NCBI GenBank assembly: GCA_902802815.1
Contig: CADCNQ010000001.1
Location: 62,001 to 126,000 of the forward strand
Reading direction: 5' to 3'
Origin: an uncultured Bacteroidales bacterium
GTDB lineage: Bacteria; Bacteroidota; Bacteroidia; Bacteroidales; Bacteroidaceae
Length of the DNA stretch: 64,000 nt
Within the stretch, counting starts at the first letter, position 1. Each line of letters begins with the position of its first letter. The position numbers and the translations under genes are program-made. Below are positions 50,378-58,894 of the stretch, in pieces. Below the pieces are notes generated by a model, which searched no databases, was not told the origin of the DNA, and saw nothing but the letters and a program-made list of their open reading frames with translations.

Positions 50378-51533
50378 TACCTCTTATTATCCATTTATAT
50401 GTAGTGATAGCTTCCAGAGCCATCGGTCCTCTTGCGTGAAGCTTCTGTGTGGAGATACCTATTTCCGCACCAAGTCCGAACTGCGCTCCGTCGGTGAACG
50501 ACGTGGGAGCATTCCAATAGACGCACGCCGCATCCACACCGCGCAGGAATGTCTCTGCAGCCTCTTTGTTCTCCGTAACAATGCTCTCCGAATGGCCGGA
50601 ACCGTAGCGACGGATGTGATCCATAGCCTCCTCCAGACTGTCTACAATGCGGATAGAGAGGTTGTACGACTGCCACTCCGTGCCGAATGAGTCCTCATCG
50701 CGGTGATAGGTGACACGTCCCTGCATCGGAGCAAGTATCTTCTCCAGCTGGGGCTCCAAAGAACGATGAACCAAAAGACAGTCGAGCGCGTTGCACACAG
50801 AGACGCGACGGCACTTGGCGTTCTCCACGATACGGGCGGCCTTCTCCAGGTCGGCATCCTTGTCCACATAGCAGTGCACCACTCCGGCACCCGTCTCAAT
50901 GACACAGACGGTGGCATTCTCCCTGACGTAGTTGATGAGACGGCTCGAACCGCGGGGAATGAGCACATCCACCAGCCCGCGGGCGTTCAGCAGTTCTGCC
51001 GTTGCCTCTCTTGTGGCGGGCAGCAGAGTGACGGTGTCGGGAGCAAGACCGTGCTTCTCCAGCACATCGTGCAGCAGACGCACGATAGCCTTACAGCTCT
51101 CCTCGGCATCGCTGCCTCCTTTGAGGATACAGGCACTGCCGGCTTTCAGACAGAGTGCTGCCACGTCGACGGTGACATTGGGGCGAGCCTCGTAGATGAC
51201 ACCTATCACACCGAACGGCACACTCACGCGTTGCAGATTGAGTCCGTTGGGGAGCGTGCGCTCCTCGAGGATGCGTCCCAGCGGGGACGGAAGTGTTGCC
51301 ACCTTGCGTGTGTCGGCTGCAATACCTTTCAGACGCTCCTCATTGAGCAGGAGACGGTCGTACATCGGGTTTGCCTTGTCCATGCGCGAGAGGTCGATAG
51401 CATTGGCCTCCAGCACTTCTGGAATGTGCTTCTCCAAAGCATCTGCCATCGACAGAAGCACCTCGTTTATCTCTTCCTGCGAGCACTCATTCAATCGTCG
51501 TGCCGCTGCCTTTATCTTGTCGCTGTTTATCAT
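50358..51533 (-). CDS. proA: Gamma-glutamyl phosphate reductase
   Basis: 391 residues from the ATG at 51533; an upstream in-frame start at 51578 overlaps proB and is rejected. Aldehyde-dehydrogenase fold: VPFGVIGVIYEARPNVTVDVA, KGGSDAEESC, LLPATREATAELL and the catalytic Cys in VSVCNALDCLL. It reduces glutamyl-5-phosphate with NADPH in proline synthesis. It follows proB by four bases. Confidence 0.95.
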   Translation of the reverse strand: MINSDKIKAAARRLNECSQEEINEVLLSMADALEKHIPEVLEANAIDLSRMDKANPMYDRLLLNEERLKGIAADTRKVATLPSPLGRILEERTLPNGLNLQRVSVPFGVIGVIYEARPNVTVDVAALCLKAGSACILKGGSDAEESCKAIVRLLHDVLEKHGLAPDTVTLLPATREATAELLNARGLVDVLIPRGSSRLINYVRENATVCVIETGAGVVHCYVDKDADLEKAARIVENAKCRRVSVCNALDCLLVHRSLEPQLEKILAPMQGRVTYHRDEDSFGTEWQSYNLSIRIVDSLEEAMDHIRRYGSGHSESIVTENKEAAETFLRGVDAACVYWNAPTSFTDGAQFGLGAEIGISTQKLHARGPMALEAITTYKWIIRGNGQTRV

Positions 51534-51537
51534 TTCA

Positions 51538-52329
51538 CTAATCTTGTTTCTTGGGTGCAAAACGGGTGTGAGGCACATCCCTACGTCCGAACACCAGGTC
51601 GGTGAGCACGTGTTCTCTTGTGCCGCGTGCGAGGAACACCTCTATTCCCGCTTCCGCCACCTTGATTGCCGTGCCGCACTTGCTCTGCATACCTCCCCTT
51701 CCTGCCGACGATTTCTTCTCCTGGATGTATTCGTCCACAGTGCGTCCGTAGGCTATCTCGGGAATCACCTTCGATGTCTCCGCCTCAGGATCTCCGTCGT
51801 AGAGTCCGTCGATATTGGAGAGGATGAAGAGGGCGTCCGCCTTTGTCATCTTGGCTATCTCGCCGCTGAGTTCATCGTTGTCTGTGAACATCAGTTCCGT
51901 GATACTCACCACGTCGTTCTCATTCACCACCGGCAGCACTCCGTGGTGCAGCATCACCTCGATGCACGAGCGCATGTTCTTGAGTTCCTCGGGCGATGTA
52001 AAATTCTCCTTCTGGCAGAGCACCTGTCCGCAATGGATGTGGTGTTCGCGCAGGAAATCGTAGTAGCGGTTGATGAGTTTCGCCTGCCCCACAGCCGAGA
52101 AGAGCTGTCGCTGGGCCACCTCGTCGAGGAGTGCGATACTGTCTTTTGCCAGATGCATCTCGCCCCGTCCGGAAGCCACAGCACCCGACGAGATGAGTAT
52201 CACCTCGATGCCGGCAGCGTGTATTTCGGAAAGCTGGTCCACCAACGCAGAGAGGCGCGTCACGTCGAGCGTACCGTCACCCTTTGTCAGCACGTTGCTG
52301 CCTACTTTCACTGCTATACGTCTGTACAT
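51538..52329 (-). CDS. proB: Glutamate 5-kinase, short form without PUA domain
   Basis: 263 residues from the ATG at 52329; a longer in-frame reading to 52449 overlaps argD. The amino-acid kinase fold is complete: IAVKVGSNVLT start, LISSGAVASGR, VVNENDVVS, FTDNDELSG and SSAGRGGMQSKC. The C-terminal PUA domain found in E. coli ProB is absent, as in many Bacteroidetes. It phosphorylates glutamate, the first step to proline, and is usually the feedback-controlled step. It lies 19 bases downstream of argD. Confidence 0.93.
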   Translation of the reverse strand: MYRRIAVKVGSNVLTKGDGTLDVTRLSALVDQLSEIHAAGIEVILISSGAVASGRGEMHLAKDSIALLDEVAQRQLFSAVGQAKLINRYYDFLREHHIHCGQVLCQKENFTSPEELKNMRSCIEVMLHHGVLPVVNENDVVSITELMFTDNDELSGEIAKMTKADALFILSNIDGLYDGDPEAETSKVIPEIAYGRTVDEYIQEKKSSAGRGGMQSKCGTAIKVAEAGIEVFLARGTREHVLTDLVFGRRDVPHTRFAPKKQD

Positions 52330-52348
52330 TGTTTCGTGCGTATGTTTT

Positions 52349-53494
52349 TTATGCGTTGAGAACTCTCTTGAAGCGGGCGATGAAATCTCTGGCCTCGTCC
52401 ATCGACAGACACAGGGGCGGCAGGAGACGGATGATATTCGTGCCGGCACAGCCCGTGAAGCAATGTTCCTCCTTGATCAGTCGGGTACGAGGTTCCTTAT
52501 AGGGGATGTCGAGTTCGATGCCAATCATCAGGCCTTCGCCGCGAACATCTACCACATGAGGCAGTTTGCCCGCTTTCATCTCTGCAGTCAGTGTGTCGAT
52601 GAGGTACTTACCTACTGTTGCGGCGTTCTCAACGAGTTTTTCATTTTCTATAATATCAAGTACGGCGATGGCTCCGGCGCAAGCCAGGTGGTTGCCGCCA
52701 AAGGTAGTGCCCAACTGACCGTATACCGGTTTGAACTTGGGCGCGATGAGCACTCCGGCCATCGGGAATCCGTTGCATATACCTTTGGCAACGGTAATCA
52801 TATCGGGCTTCACGTCGAAGAACTGATGCGCGAAGAATTTTCCGCTTCTGCCGTAGCCGCATTGTATCTCGTCGCAAATCATCACTGTGTTGTATTTATC
52901 ACAGAGTTGACGAAGACCCTGCATGAATTCTTTGTTTACCAAACGAATGCCGCCCACGCCCTGGATGCACTCGATGATGACGGCACAGACGTCCCCCTTG
53001 CTCAACTCTGCCTCCCAGGCAGGAAGGTCGTTCATCGGAAGGTAGGTCACATGCCCGTTGGCGTTGATCGGGGCAATAATCTTAGGGTTGTTGGTTACCT
53101 CAACAGCAAGACTGGTACGTCCGTGGAATGCCTTTTCGAGGGAGAGTACACGAGTGCGACCATTATAGAAACTGGACAGTTTCAGGGCATTTTCGTTTGC
53201 CTCTGCACCTGAGTTGATAAGAAAGAGCTGGTAGTCTTCATATCCGGAAGCCTTGCCAAGTCGCTTTGCCAGTTCCTTCTGAAGAGGATTCTGAACGGAG
53301 TTGGAATAGAAGCCGAGTTTGTCGAGCTGATTCTTCATTGCCTGCACATAGTGAGGATGGCAATGTCCAACACTGATGACAGCATGTCCGCCATAGAGGT
53401 CAAGATACTGCTGTCCCTTATCGTCCCACACCTGGCATCCCTTGCCGTGGTCGATAGCTATATCAAATAAAGGATATACGTCAAATAGTTCCAT
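52349..53494 (-). CDS. argD: Acetylornithine (or succinylornithine) aminotransferase
   Basis: 381 residues, class III PLP aminotransferase: HAVISVGHCHPHYVQAM, LFINSGAEANENALKL near residue 95, ICDEIQCGYGRSGKFFA near 210, and the PLP Lys in MITVAKGICNGFPMAG near 240. In Bacteroides the arginine pathway uses N-succinylated intermediates through a succinylornithine transcarbamylase (established for B. fragilis), so the natural substrate here may be the succinyl form. It shares one base with the argC stop (TAATG). Confidence 0.92.
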   Translation of the reverse strand: MELFDVYPLFDIAIDHGKGCQVWDDKGQQYLDLYGGHAVISVGHCHPHYVQAMKNQLDKLGFYSNSVQNPLQKELAKRLGKASGYEDYQLFLINSGAEANENALKLSSFYNGRTRVLSLEKAFHGRTSLAVEVTNNPKIIAPINANGHVTYLPMNDLPAWEAELSKGDVCAVIIECIQGVGGIRLVNKEFMQGLRQLCDKYNTVMICDEIQCGYGRSGKFFAHQFFDVKPDMITVAKGICNGFPMAGVLIAPKFKPVYGQLGTTFGGNHLACAGAIAVLDIIENEKLVENAATVGKYLIDTLTAEMKAGKLPHVVDVRGEGLMIGIELDIPYKEPRTRLIKEEHCFTGCAGTNIIRLLPPLCLSMDEARDFIARFKRVLNA

Positions 53495-54522
53495 TAGAAT
53501 GCTGATGCTTTTAAATTGAGTCCGGCCCGTTCGTCCAGACCGAACATAAGATTCATATTTTGTACCGCCTGACCCACAGCACCTTTGAGCAGGTTGTCGA
53601 TGATGCTGGTGACCACCACTTTCCTGCCGAACACCTCCACATGGACGAGTGCCTTGTTGGTGTTGACCACCTGCTTCAGGTCGAGTGCCTTGTCGCTGTA
53701 GTGCGTGAAGGCGGCAGATGCATAGAAGTTCTTATATATCTCCACCACCTTTTCTGCAGGGAGCGGAGCGTCGAGGGTGATTACCTCCGTGCAGAAGATG
53801 CCGCGCGAGAAGTCGCCCCTGTAAGGTATGAAGTCAACGGTGATGCCGTCCGTTTCGAATCCCTCGTTGAGGGTGTCTGCAACACGGGGTGCAGCTGAGG
53901 GACGGAGTTCGTTGAGCGACTGGCATATCTCATGCAGGTGCTGGTGTGTGAACAGCTTATACACGGAGAAGTTGTCGGTGCGCCAGGAGAAATGTGTCGT
54001 CGCAGCCGGCTTCTGTCCTGCTCCAGTAGAACCAGTGACAGCATTCACAGCTATATCGTGAGTGAGCAGTCCGGCTTTTGCTGCAGGAAGCAGTCCGAGC
54101 TGGATGCAGGTGGCAAAGCAGCCGGGATTGGCCAGATGCTGTGCGCTGCGTATCTGTTCGCGATGCGTCTCGGGCAAACCGTACACATAGTCGTGATCGC
54201 CCTTGATGCGGAAGTCCTGCGCCAGGTCGATGATTTTTACATTCTCAGGAATCTTGTGCTCCTTGAGGAATGCCTCGCTCTTGCCGTGTCCGAAGCAGAA
54301 GAACACCACATCCACCTTGTCGAAAGGCATCTCCGAGGTGAACTCCAACTCTGTGTCACCCACGAGACCTTCGTGAACGTCATATACCTTATTTCCTGCG
54401 TTCGATTCACTGTTGGCAAACACTATCTCCGCATTGGGATGCGACAGCAGCACGCGGATGAGTTCGCCGCCAGTATATCCGGCAGCTCCGAGGATACCTA
54501 CCCTCACCTTATTGTCTTTCAT
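53494..54522 (-). CDS. argC: N-acetyl-gamma-glutamyl-phosphate reductase
   Basis: 342 residues. The NADP-binding start is VGILGAAGYTGGELIRVL. The catalytic Cys is in LANPGCFATCIQLGLLP near residue 130, and AVTGSTGAGQKP follows. It reduces the N-acylated glutamyl phosphate to the semialdehyde, third step of arginine synthesis. It overlaps argG by 14 bases. Confidence 0.94.
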   Translation of the reverse strand: MKDNKVRVGILGAAGYTGGELIRVLLSHPNAEIVFANSESNAGNKVYDVHEGLVGDTELEFTSEMPFDKVDVVFFCFGHGKSEAFLKEHKIPENVKIIDLAQDFRIKGDHDYVYGLPETHREQIRSAQHLANPGCFATCIQLGLLPAAKAGLLTHDIAVNAVTGSTGAGQKPAATTHFSWRTDNFSVYKLFTHQHLHEICQSLNELRPSAAPRVADTLNEGFETDGITVDFIPYRGDFSRGIFCTEVITLDAPLPAEKVVEIYKNFYASAAFTHYSDKALDLKQVVNTNKALVHVEVFGRKVVVTSIIDNLLKGAVGQAVQNMNLMFGLDERAGLNLKASAF

Positions 54523-55711
54523 CAGGATGTGCCAGATAATATGCTCTCAGAGCCGTTGACGTTACTTTGATGAAGCCCTTTGCATCTTCGCTGCTCCAGG
54601 CCTTGGCTGTCTCGCCGTATTCTCCCAGTTTGTTCTTCACCAGGTCGTTGGGCGAATCCACACCCATCGTCTGGAAGCAGTAGGGACGCAGCTCCAGAGT
54701 CACCTCGCCCGTCACGTTGCGCTGGCTCGACTCCAGCATGGCCTCGATGTCGGGCATCACGGGCTCCAGATACTGGCTCTCGTGGAGGAACATGCCGTAC
54801 CAGTTGGCCACCTGGTCCTTCCAGTACTGCTGCCACTTCGACAGAGTATATTTCTCGAGGAAACGGTGTGCGCCGATGATGAGCATGGGGGCTGCAGCCT
54901 CGAAGCCCACACGTCCCTTGATACCGATGATGGTGTCGCCCACGTGGCAGTCGCGACCGATGGCGTATGCCGCACCGATTTCCTCCACTGCCTGGATGGC
55001 CTTGATTTTGTCGTCGTATTTCTTTCCGTTCACGCTGCACAATTCGCCCTTCTCGAAGCCGAGCTTCAGTGTCTCGGGTTCCTGCTTTGTGGGATGCTTC
55101 AGATAGGCGCTCTCGGGCAGACCCTGCGTGGAGTCGAGTATCTCACCGCCGCAGATGCTGGTGCCCCAGATACCCACGTTGTAGGAATACTTCAGCTTGG
55201 TGAAGTCGGCAGCAAAACCGTTCTTGTTGAGATAGTCGATTTCCTCCTGACGCGAGAGGTTGCCGTCGCGTGTGAGGGTGATGATTTCCACACCGGGAGC
55301 CATCACGAGGAATGTCATGTCGAAGCGTATCTGGTCGTTGCCGGCACCCGTACTGCCGTGTGCTATGGCGCTGGCACCTATCTCCTTGGCGTAGCGTGCG
55401 ATGGCGATAGCCTGGAAGATACGCTCTGAGCTGACGGAGATGGGATAGCAGTTGTTGCGCAGCACGTTGCCGTAGACCATATACTTGAGCGACTTCTCAT
55501 AGTATTCGTGCGTCACATCCAGTGTCACATACTTCGTTGCGCCCAGCTTGTAGGCGTTCTCCTCGTTTGTCTTGAGCTGCTCGGCAGAGAAACCGCCTGT
55601 GTTGGCACATGCGGCATACACCTCGTAACCCTTCTCCTTTGCCAGATACATCACCGTGTAGCTGGTGTCAAGTCCGCCGCTGAATGCGACTACCACTTTT
55701 TTCTTTTCCAT
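54509..55711 (-). CDS. argG: Argininosuccinate synthase
   Basis: 400 residues from the ATG at 55711. VVVAFSGGLDTSYTVMYL is the PP-loop, SAIAHGSTGAGNDQIRFDM follows near 110, and SYNVGIWGTSICGG and VGDTIIGIKGRVGFEAAAP are the type II ArgG signatures. It joins citrulline and aspartate with ATP. The second gene after argR, preceded by a spacer with caatt words like those at 1957-1992. Confidence 0.95.
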   Translation of the reverse strand: MEKKKVVVAFSGGLDTSYTVMYLAKEKGYEVYAACANTGGFSAEQLKTNEENAYKLGATKYVTLDVTHEYYEKSLKYMVYGNVLRNNCYPISVSSERIFQAIAIARYAKEIGASAIAHGSTGAGNDQIRFDMTFLVMAPGVEIITLTRDGNLSRQEEIDYLNKNGFAADFTKLKYSYNVGIWGTSICGGEILDSTQGLPESAYLKHPTKQEPETLKLGFEKGELCSVNGKKYDDKIKAIQAVEEIGAAYAIGRDCHVGDTIIGIKGRVGFEAAAPMLIIGAHRFLEKYTLSKWQQYWKDQVANWYGMFLHESQYLEPVMPDIEAMLESSQRNVTGEVTLELRPYCFQTMGVDSPNDLVKNKLGEYGETAKAWSSEDAKGFIKVTSTALRAYYLAHPDERQ

Positions 55712-55754
55712 CGTTATATCTTGTTTTTTGTTTTTATCAATTCTCAATTGTCAA

Positions 55755-56417
55755 TTACCTTTCATTACGCTCCGCCGCCTCTTTCGCCATCTTCACCACG
55801 TCTTCCGGCAGTTCCACGGGCAGGGGTTCGCCTTCGTGCTCTGCGGGGTCGTAGAGCATACCGGTGCATACGCAGTATTTCCTGCCGCTGCGGGCCAGTA
55901 TGTCGCAGTTGATGCAATGGGGATCCTCCGGAGTGCCGCAGCCCTTCCAGTAGGCATCGTCGTCGGTCAGTTCGGAGAATGCCACGGGAACGTAGCCCAG
56001 CGCCGTATTGATGCGCATCACGGCCGTCTGGCTGGTCAGACCGAACAGTTTGGCGTGCGGCCATCGCAGTCGCGAGAGACTGAATGCCATCATCTTGATG
56101 CGCGTGGCCAGATGGTGCCTGCGGAATTTTTCCTTCACGATGAGACCCGAATTGGCCACATAACTCTTGTTTCCCCACGACTCGATGTAGCAGAATCCGG
56201 CAAACTCCTCCTCGGGACCTGCCAATGCTATCACTGCCTTGCGTTCCTTCATCTTCGTGGCAAGATATTCATGGGTGCGCGAAGCTATGCCGCTGCCGCG
56301 CTTCTTTGCCGAGTCGGTGATGGTCTCCAGTATCTCGTCCACATATTTCTCGTGCGAGGCATCTGCCACCACCACTTTTATACCGTCGTCGTAGTCGAAT
56401 TTCAGTTTTTCCTTCAT
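55755..56417 (-). CDS. GNAT acetyltransferase, probable N-acylglutamate synthase of the arginine operon
   Basis: 220 residues. The GNAT core shows the acyl-CoA loop region KFRRHHLATRIKMMAFSLSR near 110 and the GYVPVAF end strand. It has an added Cys-rich C-terminal part (CGTPEDPHCINCDILARSGRKYCVCTG) that could hold a metal. In Bacteroidetes a GNAT gene in this place after argR is taken as the first enzyme of arginine synthesis, replacing classical ArgA. Acetyl or succinyl donor not determinable from sequence. It lies 45 bases after argR. Confidence 0.7.
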   Translation of the reverse strand: MKEKLKFDYDDGIKVVVADASHEKYVDEILETITDSAKKRGSGIASRTHEYLATKMKERKAVIALAGPEEEFAGFCYIESWGNKSYVANSGLIVKEKFRRHHLATRIKMMAFSLSRLRWPHAKLFGLTSQTAVMRINTALGYVPVAFSELTDDDAYWKGCGTPEDPHCINCDILARSGRKYCVCTGMLYDPAEHEGEPLPVELPEDVVKMAKEAAERNER

Positions 56418-56462
56418 CTTCGTATTTTCCTTCTCTCGCTTTATTTATCGCTTATCTGTTTA

Positions 56463-56930
56463 TTAATTCTTCTTCAGGGCGGGCACCGCCTCTTTCAGCA
56501 CGGCAAACACCTTGTCCTCCGCCACTCCGGCTGCCAGCACCACCAGCACCGTATCGTCGCCTGCAACGGTTCCCAGTATGTGTCTGCTGCGCAGTTCGTC
56601 GATGTCGAAGGCGGCCAGCGATGCATGCCCGGGGGGCGTGTGCACCACGGCTATGTTGCCCGAGAACTGCACATCCCATTTCGAGGCATATATCTCCTCC
56701 TTTGTGGGCGGCGTGATAAACTGCCCCTCGCGCGGCAACACGTAGAACTGCCTTCCGTCCTTCGTGCGCACTTTCGATATGCGCAGCTGTCGCAGGTCCC
56801 GGCTCAGCATCGTCTGTGTGCAGTATATGTCCTGCCTTGCCAGCATCTCCACAAGCTGTTCCTGGCTCTGCACTCCTCCTGCAGCCACTACGTTGCGTAT
56901 TGCATGTAAACGTGCTTTTTTGTCTTTCAT
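56463..56930 (-). CDS. argR: Arginine repressor
   Basis: 155 residues from the ATG at 56930. Winged-helix N-terminus (LHAIRNVVAAGGVQSQEQLVEMLARQ, then TQTMLSRDLRQLRISKV), then the arginine-binding oligomer domain (IDELRSRHILGTVAGDDTVLVVL). It represses the arginine operon when loaded with arginine. It is the first gene of that operon, and an inverted ATGCA repeat overlaps its start region, which points to self-control. Confidence 0.93.
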   Translation of the reverse strand: MKDKKARLHAIRNVVAAGGVQSQEQLVEMLARQDIYCTQTMLSRDLRQLRISKVRTKDGRQFYVLPREGQFITPPTKEEIYASKWDVQFSGNIAVVHTPPGHASLAAFDIDELRSRHILGTVAGDDTVLVVLAAGVAEDKVFAVLKEAVPALKKN

Positions 56931-56932
56931 TG

Positions 56933-56965
56933 ATGCATAAATTGCATTTATTCCGCGCAAAATTA
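56933..56965 (-). promoter_or_regulatory. arg operon promoter with ArgR-box-like dyad
   Basis: -7 box TAATTTTG on the minus strand at 56958-56965. Just downstream lies ATGCA-taaat-TGCAT (56933-56947), between the promoter and the argR ATG. ArgR boxes are AT-rich dyads of this kind, so binding here would block the operon. Another TATGCG/CGTATTA-like stretch lies at 56972-56985. Confidence 0.6.
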
Positions 56966-57067
56966 CGAAAATTATGCGTATTATACCTCTTTTAATAGGT
57001 AAAAAGTGCTACACAGCCCTCATATTATTGCATATTCCTTCTTTTTTGTGCTATTTATGCAAAACAA

Positions 57068-57093
57068 GTCCGCCGGAACTGCTCCCGACGGAC
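57068..57093 (-). terminator. Terminator of the secreted-protein operon
   Basis: On the minus strand GTCCGTCGG pairs with CCGGCGGAC (one G-U pair) with a loop of eight and is followed by TTGTTTTG. It lies 75 bases after the lectin-gene stop and upstream of the arg promoter. Confidence 0.7.
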
Positions 57094-57167
57094 CTTTCTA
57101 TTTCATTTATCATTTCTCATTCAGGCGAAGCAGCCAGACACAGCCGCTCACCTCATTCCGGCTGACA

Positions 57168-57773
57168 TCACTTACCGGCTTCCTTTATCACCCATTTCTG
57201 GTTGGCATTGCTTTGCAGGTCGTTGTTGATGTCGTAGCTGAATACGGCGGCACCTTCTTTTGTGTCTCCACCCGCTAAGTCGACGCAACGGCCTGTCGCC
57301 TTGTTGACAATCGTGACGCTTCCATCTTTTTCGGCAAGAATCCATTGCTGAAGGGGATTCTCCTTGTTAAGATAGCGGAAGATGAGCCATCGTCCGTGTC
57401 CTATTTCGGAGGCATCCTGCAGGGCAAACAGGTTATCGTTGACAATGAAACATTCCCTGCCACCTTCACTTGGCATGAACTTGAAGCGGAACACATTCCC
57501 GTCGGTGATTTCAATGCCATTGGGGCCTTTTCCAGACGGCACAGAGGGCACAGAATCCCTGTAGGCGCTGGCGTGAATGTTGTAGTCGAACGATATGCCC
57601 AACTTTGCTCCCGTACTCTTATTGACGATGGTGTAGAATTTGTTTGGAGCATAGCTGAAATCGGTATACATCTCGTCGCATTTCACATCCTTGCCCTCAT
57701 CATTGCTTTTTGTCAGCGCATAACTCACTGTGGCGAGGAGAGTTGTAAACAAAATAAAAATAATCTTTTTCAT
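57168..57773 (-). CDS. Secreted ricin-B-lectin-like protein
   Basis: 201 residues from the ATG at 57773. A longer in-frame start at 57854 lacks a clean signal peptide. Signal peptide MKKIIFILFTTLLATVSYA. One beta-trefoil-like domain: FYTIVNKSTGAKLGIS, then ENPLQQWILAEKDGSVTIVNKATGRCVDLAGG and NQKWVIKEAGK, the QxW pattern of RICIN domains. It should bind carbohydrate in the periplasm or at the surface. It is the third gene of an operon with a TlpA-like protein and an unknown secreted protein. Confidence 0.75.
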   Translation of the reverse strand: MKKIIFILFTTLLATVSYALTKSNDEGKDVKCDEMYTDFSYAPNKFYTIVNKSTGAKLGISFDYNIHASAYRDSVPSVPSGKGPNGIEITDGNVFRFKFMPSEGGRECFIVNDNLFALQDASEIGHGRWLIFRYLNKENPLQQWILAEKDGSVTIVNKATGRCVDLAGGDTKEGAAVFSYDINNDLQSNANQKWVIKEAGK

Positions 57774-57798
57774 AGTTTTACAATGTTTAAAATATTTG

Positions 57799-58881
57799 TT
57801 ATTCATGGAATATTTCTTGTAGTTTGTTGTCAATCTCCTCTCCACGCAATCCACGGGCTATGATGATGCCGTCAGGAGCGAAGAGAATCGTTTCAGGGAT
57901 GGCATTGATTCCGTAGATTTCGGCGGCTATCTTCTGTGTGTTGATGATTTGAGGATATGGAATTTCATCTTCTTTGATGGCTTCCAATGTGTCTTCGGGC
58001 TTGTCCCATGCAGCAATGCCTACAACATTCAGTCCCTTGTCCTTATACTTGTTATAGGCTGCTATAAGGCTGGGGATTTCCTTTCTGCAGGGACCACACC
58101 ATGAAGCCCAAAAATCAACGAGTACATACTGCCCGCTACCTACGTAGTTGCTGAGACGGGTGGTCTTGCCTTCATACTCTACGGCAAAATCTGCAAACAT
58201 ACTTCCGACATCTGTCACGGGTTGTGCTTTCATCTTTTCGTAAGTATGCTTCAAATCTTTAGCCACATAGGGAGTCTTACTGATGTACTCACCATTGTCT
58301 TGCATCAACCTGTCGTAAAGTTCAATCCATTTTGCGGAATTCAGATACCAGCGGCCTTCGTTGGTAAGAAGATTGAGGCCATATACATCACCTGTGTGGC
58401 GAGAGATGACGCTGTAGATATTTTCTTGTATTGCTCTCTTAACCTCGGCTCCTGAATAATTCTCCTGTATTTCTTCCATTCGTTGATTGAAACGTGCTAT
58501 TTCGTCACTAACGGGTGTGCCGCTCTGCTGCAACCAGTTGTCCTTAAGTCCCATCACGTGGGTCGTACCGTTATCAATAAAGAGGTAGCCCACTGAGATT
58601 TTGCTCTCTCTGTACGGGACGGAATCTGTCTGCACAAGCACTTGTGTAGTGTCATCAAGCACACACATCGCCATTTCCGGTAAAATGCCCTCTTTCGGAA
58701 CAATAATACCATTGACAACCTCAATGGTATCAATGCTCATAAATTTCATCACATCCCAGATTTCCATTGCACCGGTAAAATCCGGTTTTCCAATATTGCC
58801 TTCCAGCCTGTAGCTGATTTGTCCACGTCCCGTCATTGAGACGAGAGCAAGCAAGAGGGTGATGACGGTTTTCTTGTTCAT
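57799..58881 (-). CDS. TlpA/ResA-type thioredoxin with DUF4369-like N-terminus
   Basis: 360 residues, signal peptide MNKKTVITLLLALVSMTGRG. A beta-rich N-terminal DUF4369-like domain (about 22-110), a helical linker and a C-terminal thioredoxin domain with the active site FWASWCGPCRKEIP near residue 270 and the cis-Pro in AIPETILF near 330. These proteins reduce disulfides in the periplasm, often for cytochrome or surface-protein maturation. The client is unknown. Second gene of the operon, 13 bases after the 374-residue gene. Confidence 0.85.
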   Translation of the reverse strand: MNKKTVITLLLALVSMTGRGQISYRLEGNIGKPDFTGAMEIWDVMKFMSIDTIEVVNGIIVPKEGILPEMAMCVLDDTTQVLVQTDSVPYRESKISVGYLFIDNGTTHVMGLKDNWLQQSGTPVSDEIARFNQRMEEIQENYSGAEVKRAIQENIYSVISRHTGDVYGLNLLTNEGRWYLNSAKWIELYDRLMQDNGEYISKTPYVAKDLKHTYEKMKAQPVTDVGSMFADFAVEYEGKTTRLSNYVGSGQYVLVDFWASWCGPCRKEIPSLIAAYNKYKDKGLNVVGIAAWDKPEDTLEAIKEDEIPYPQIINTQKIAAEIYGINAIPETILFAPDGIIIARGLRGEEIDNKLQEIFHE

Positions 58882-58894
58882 TGTTCGTTTTGTC

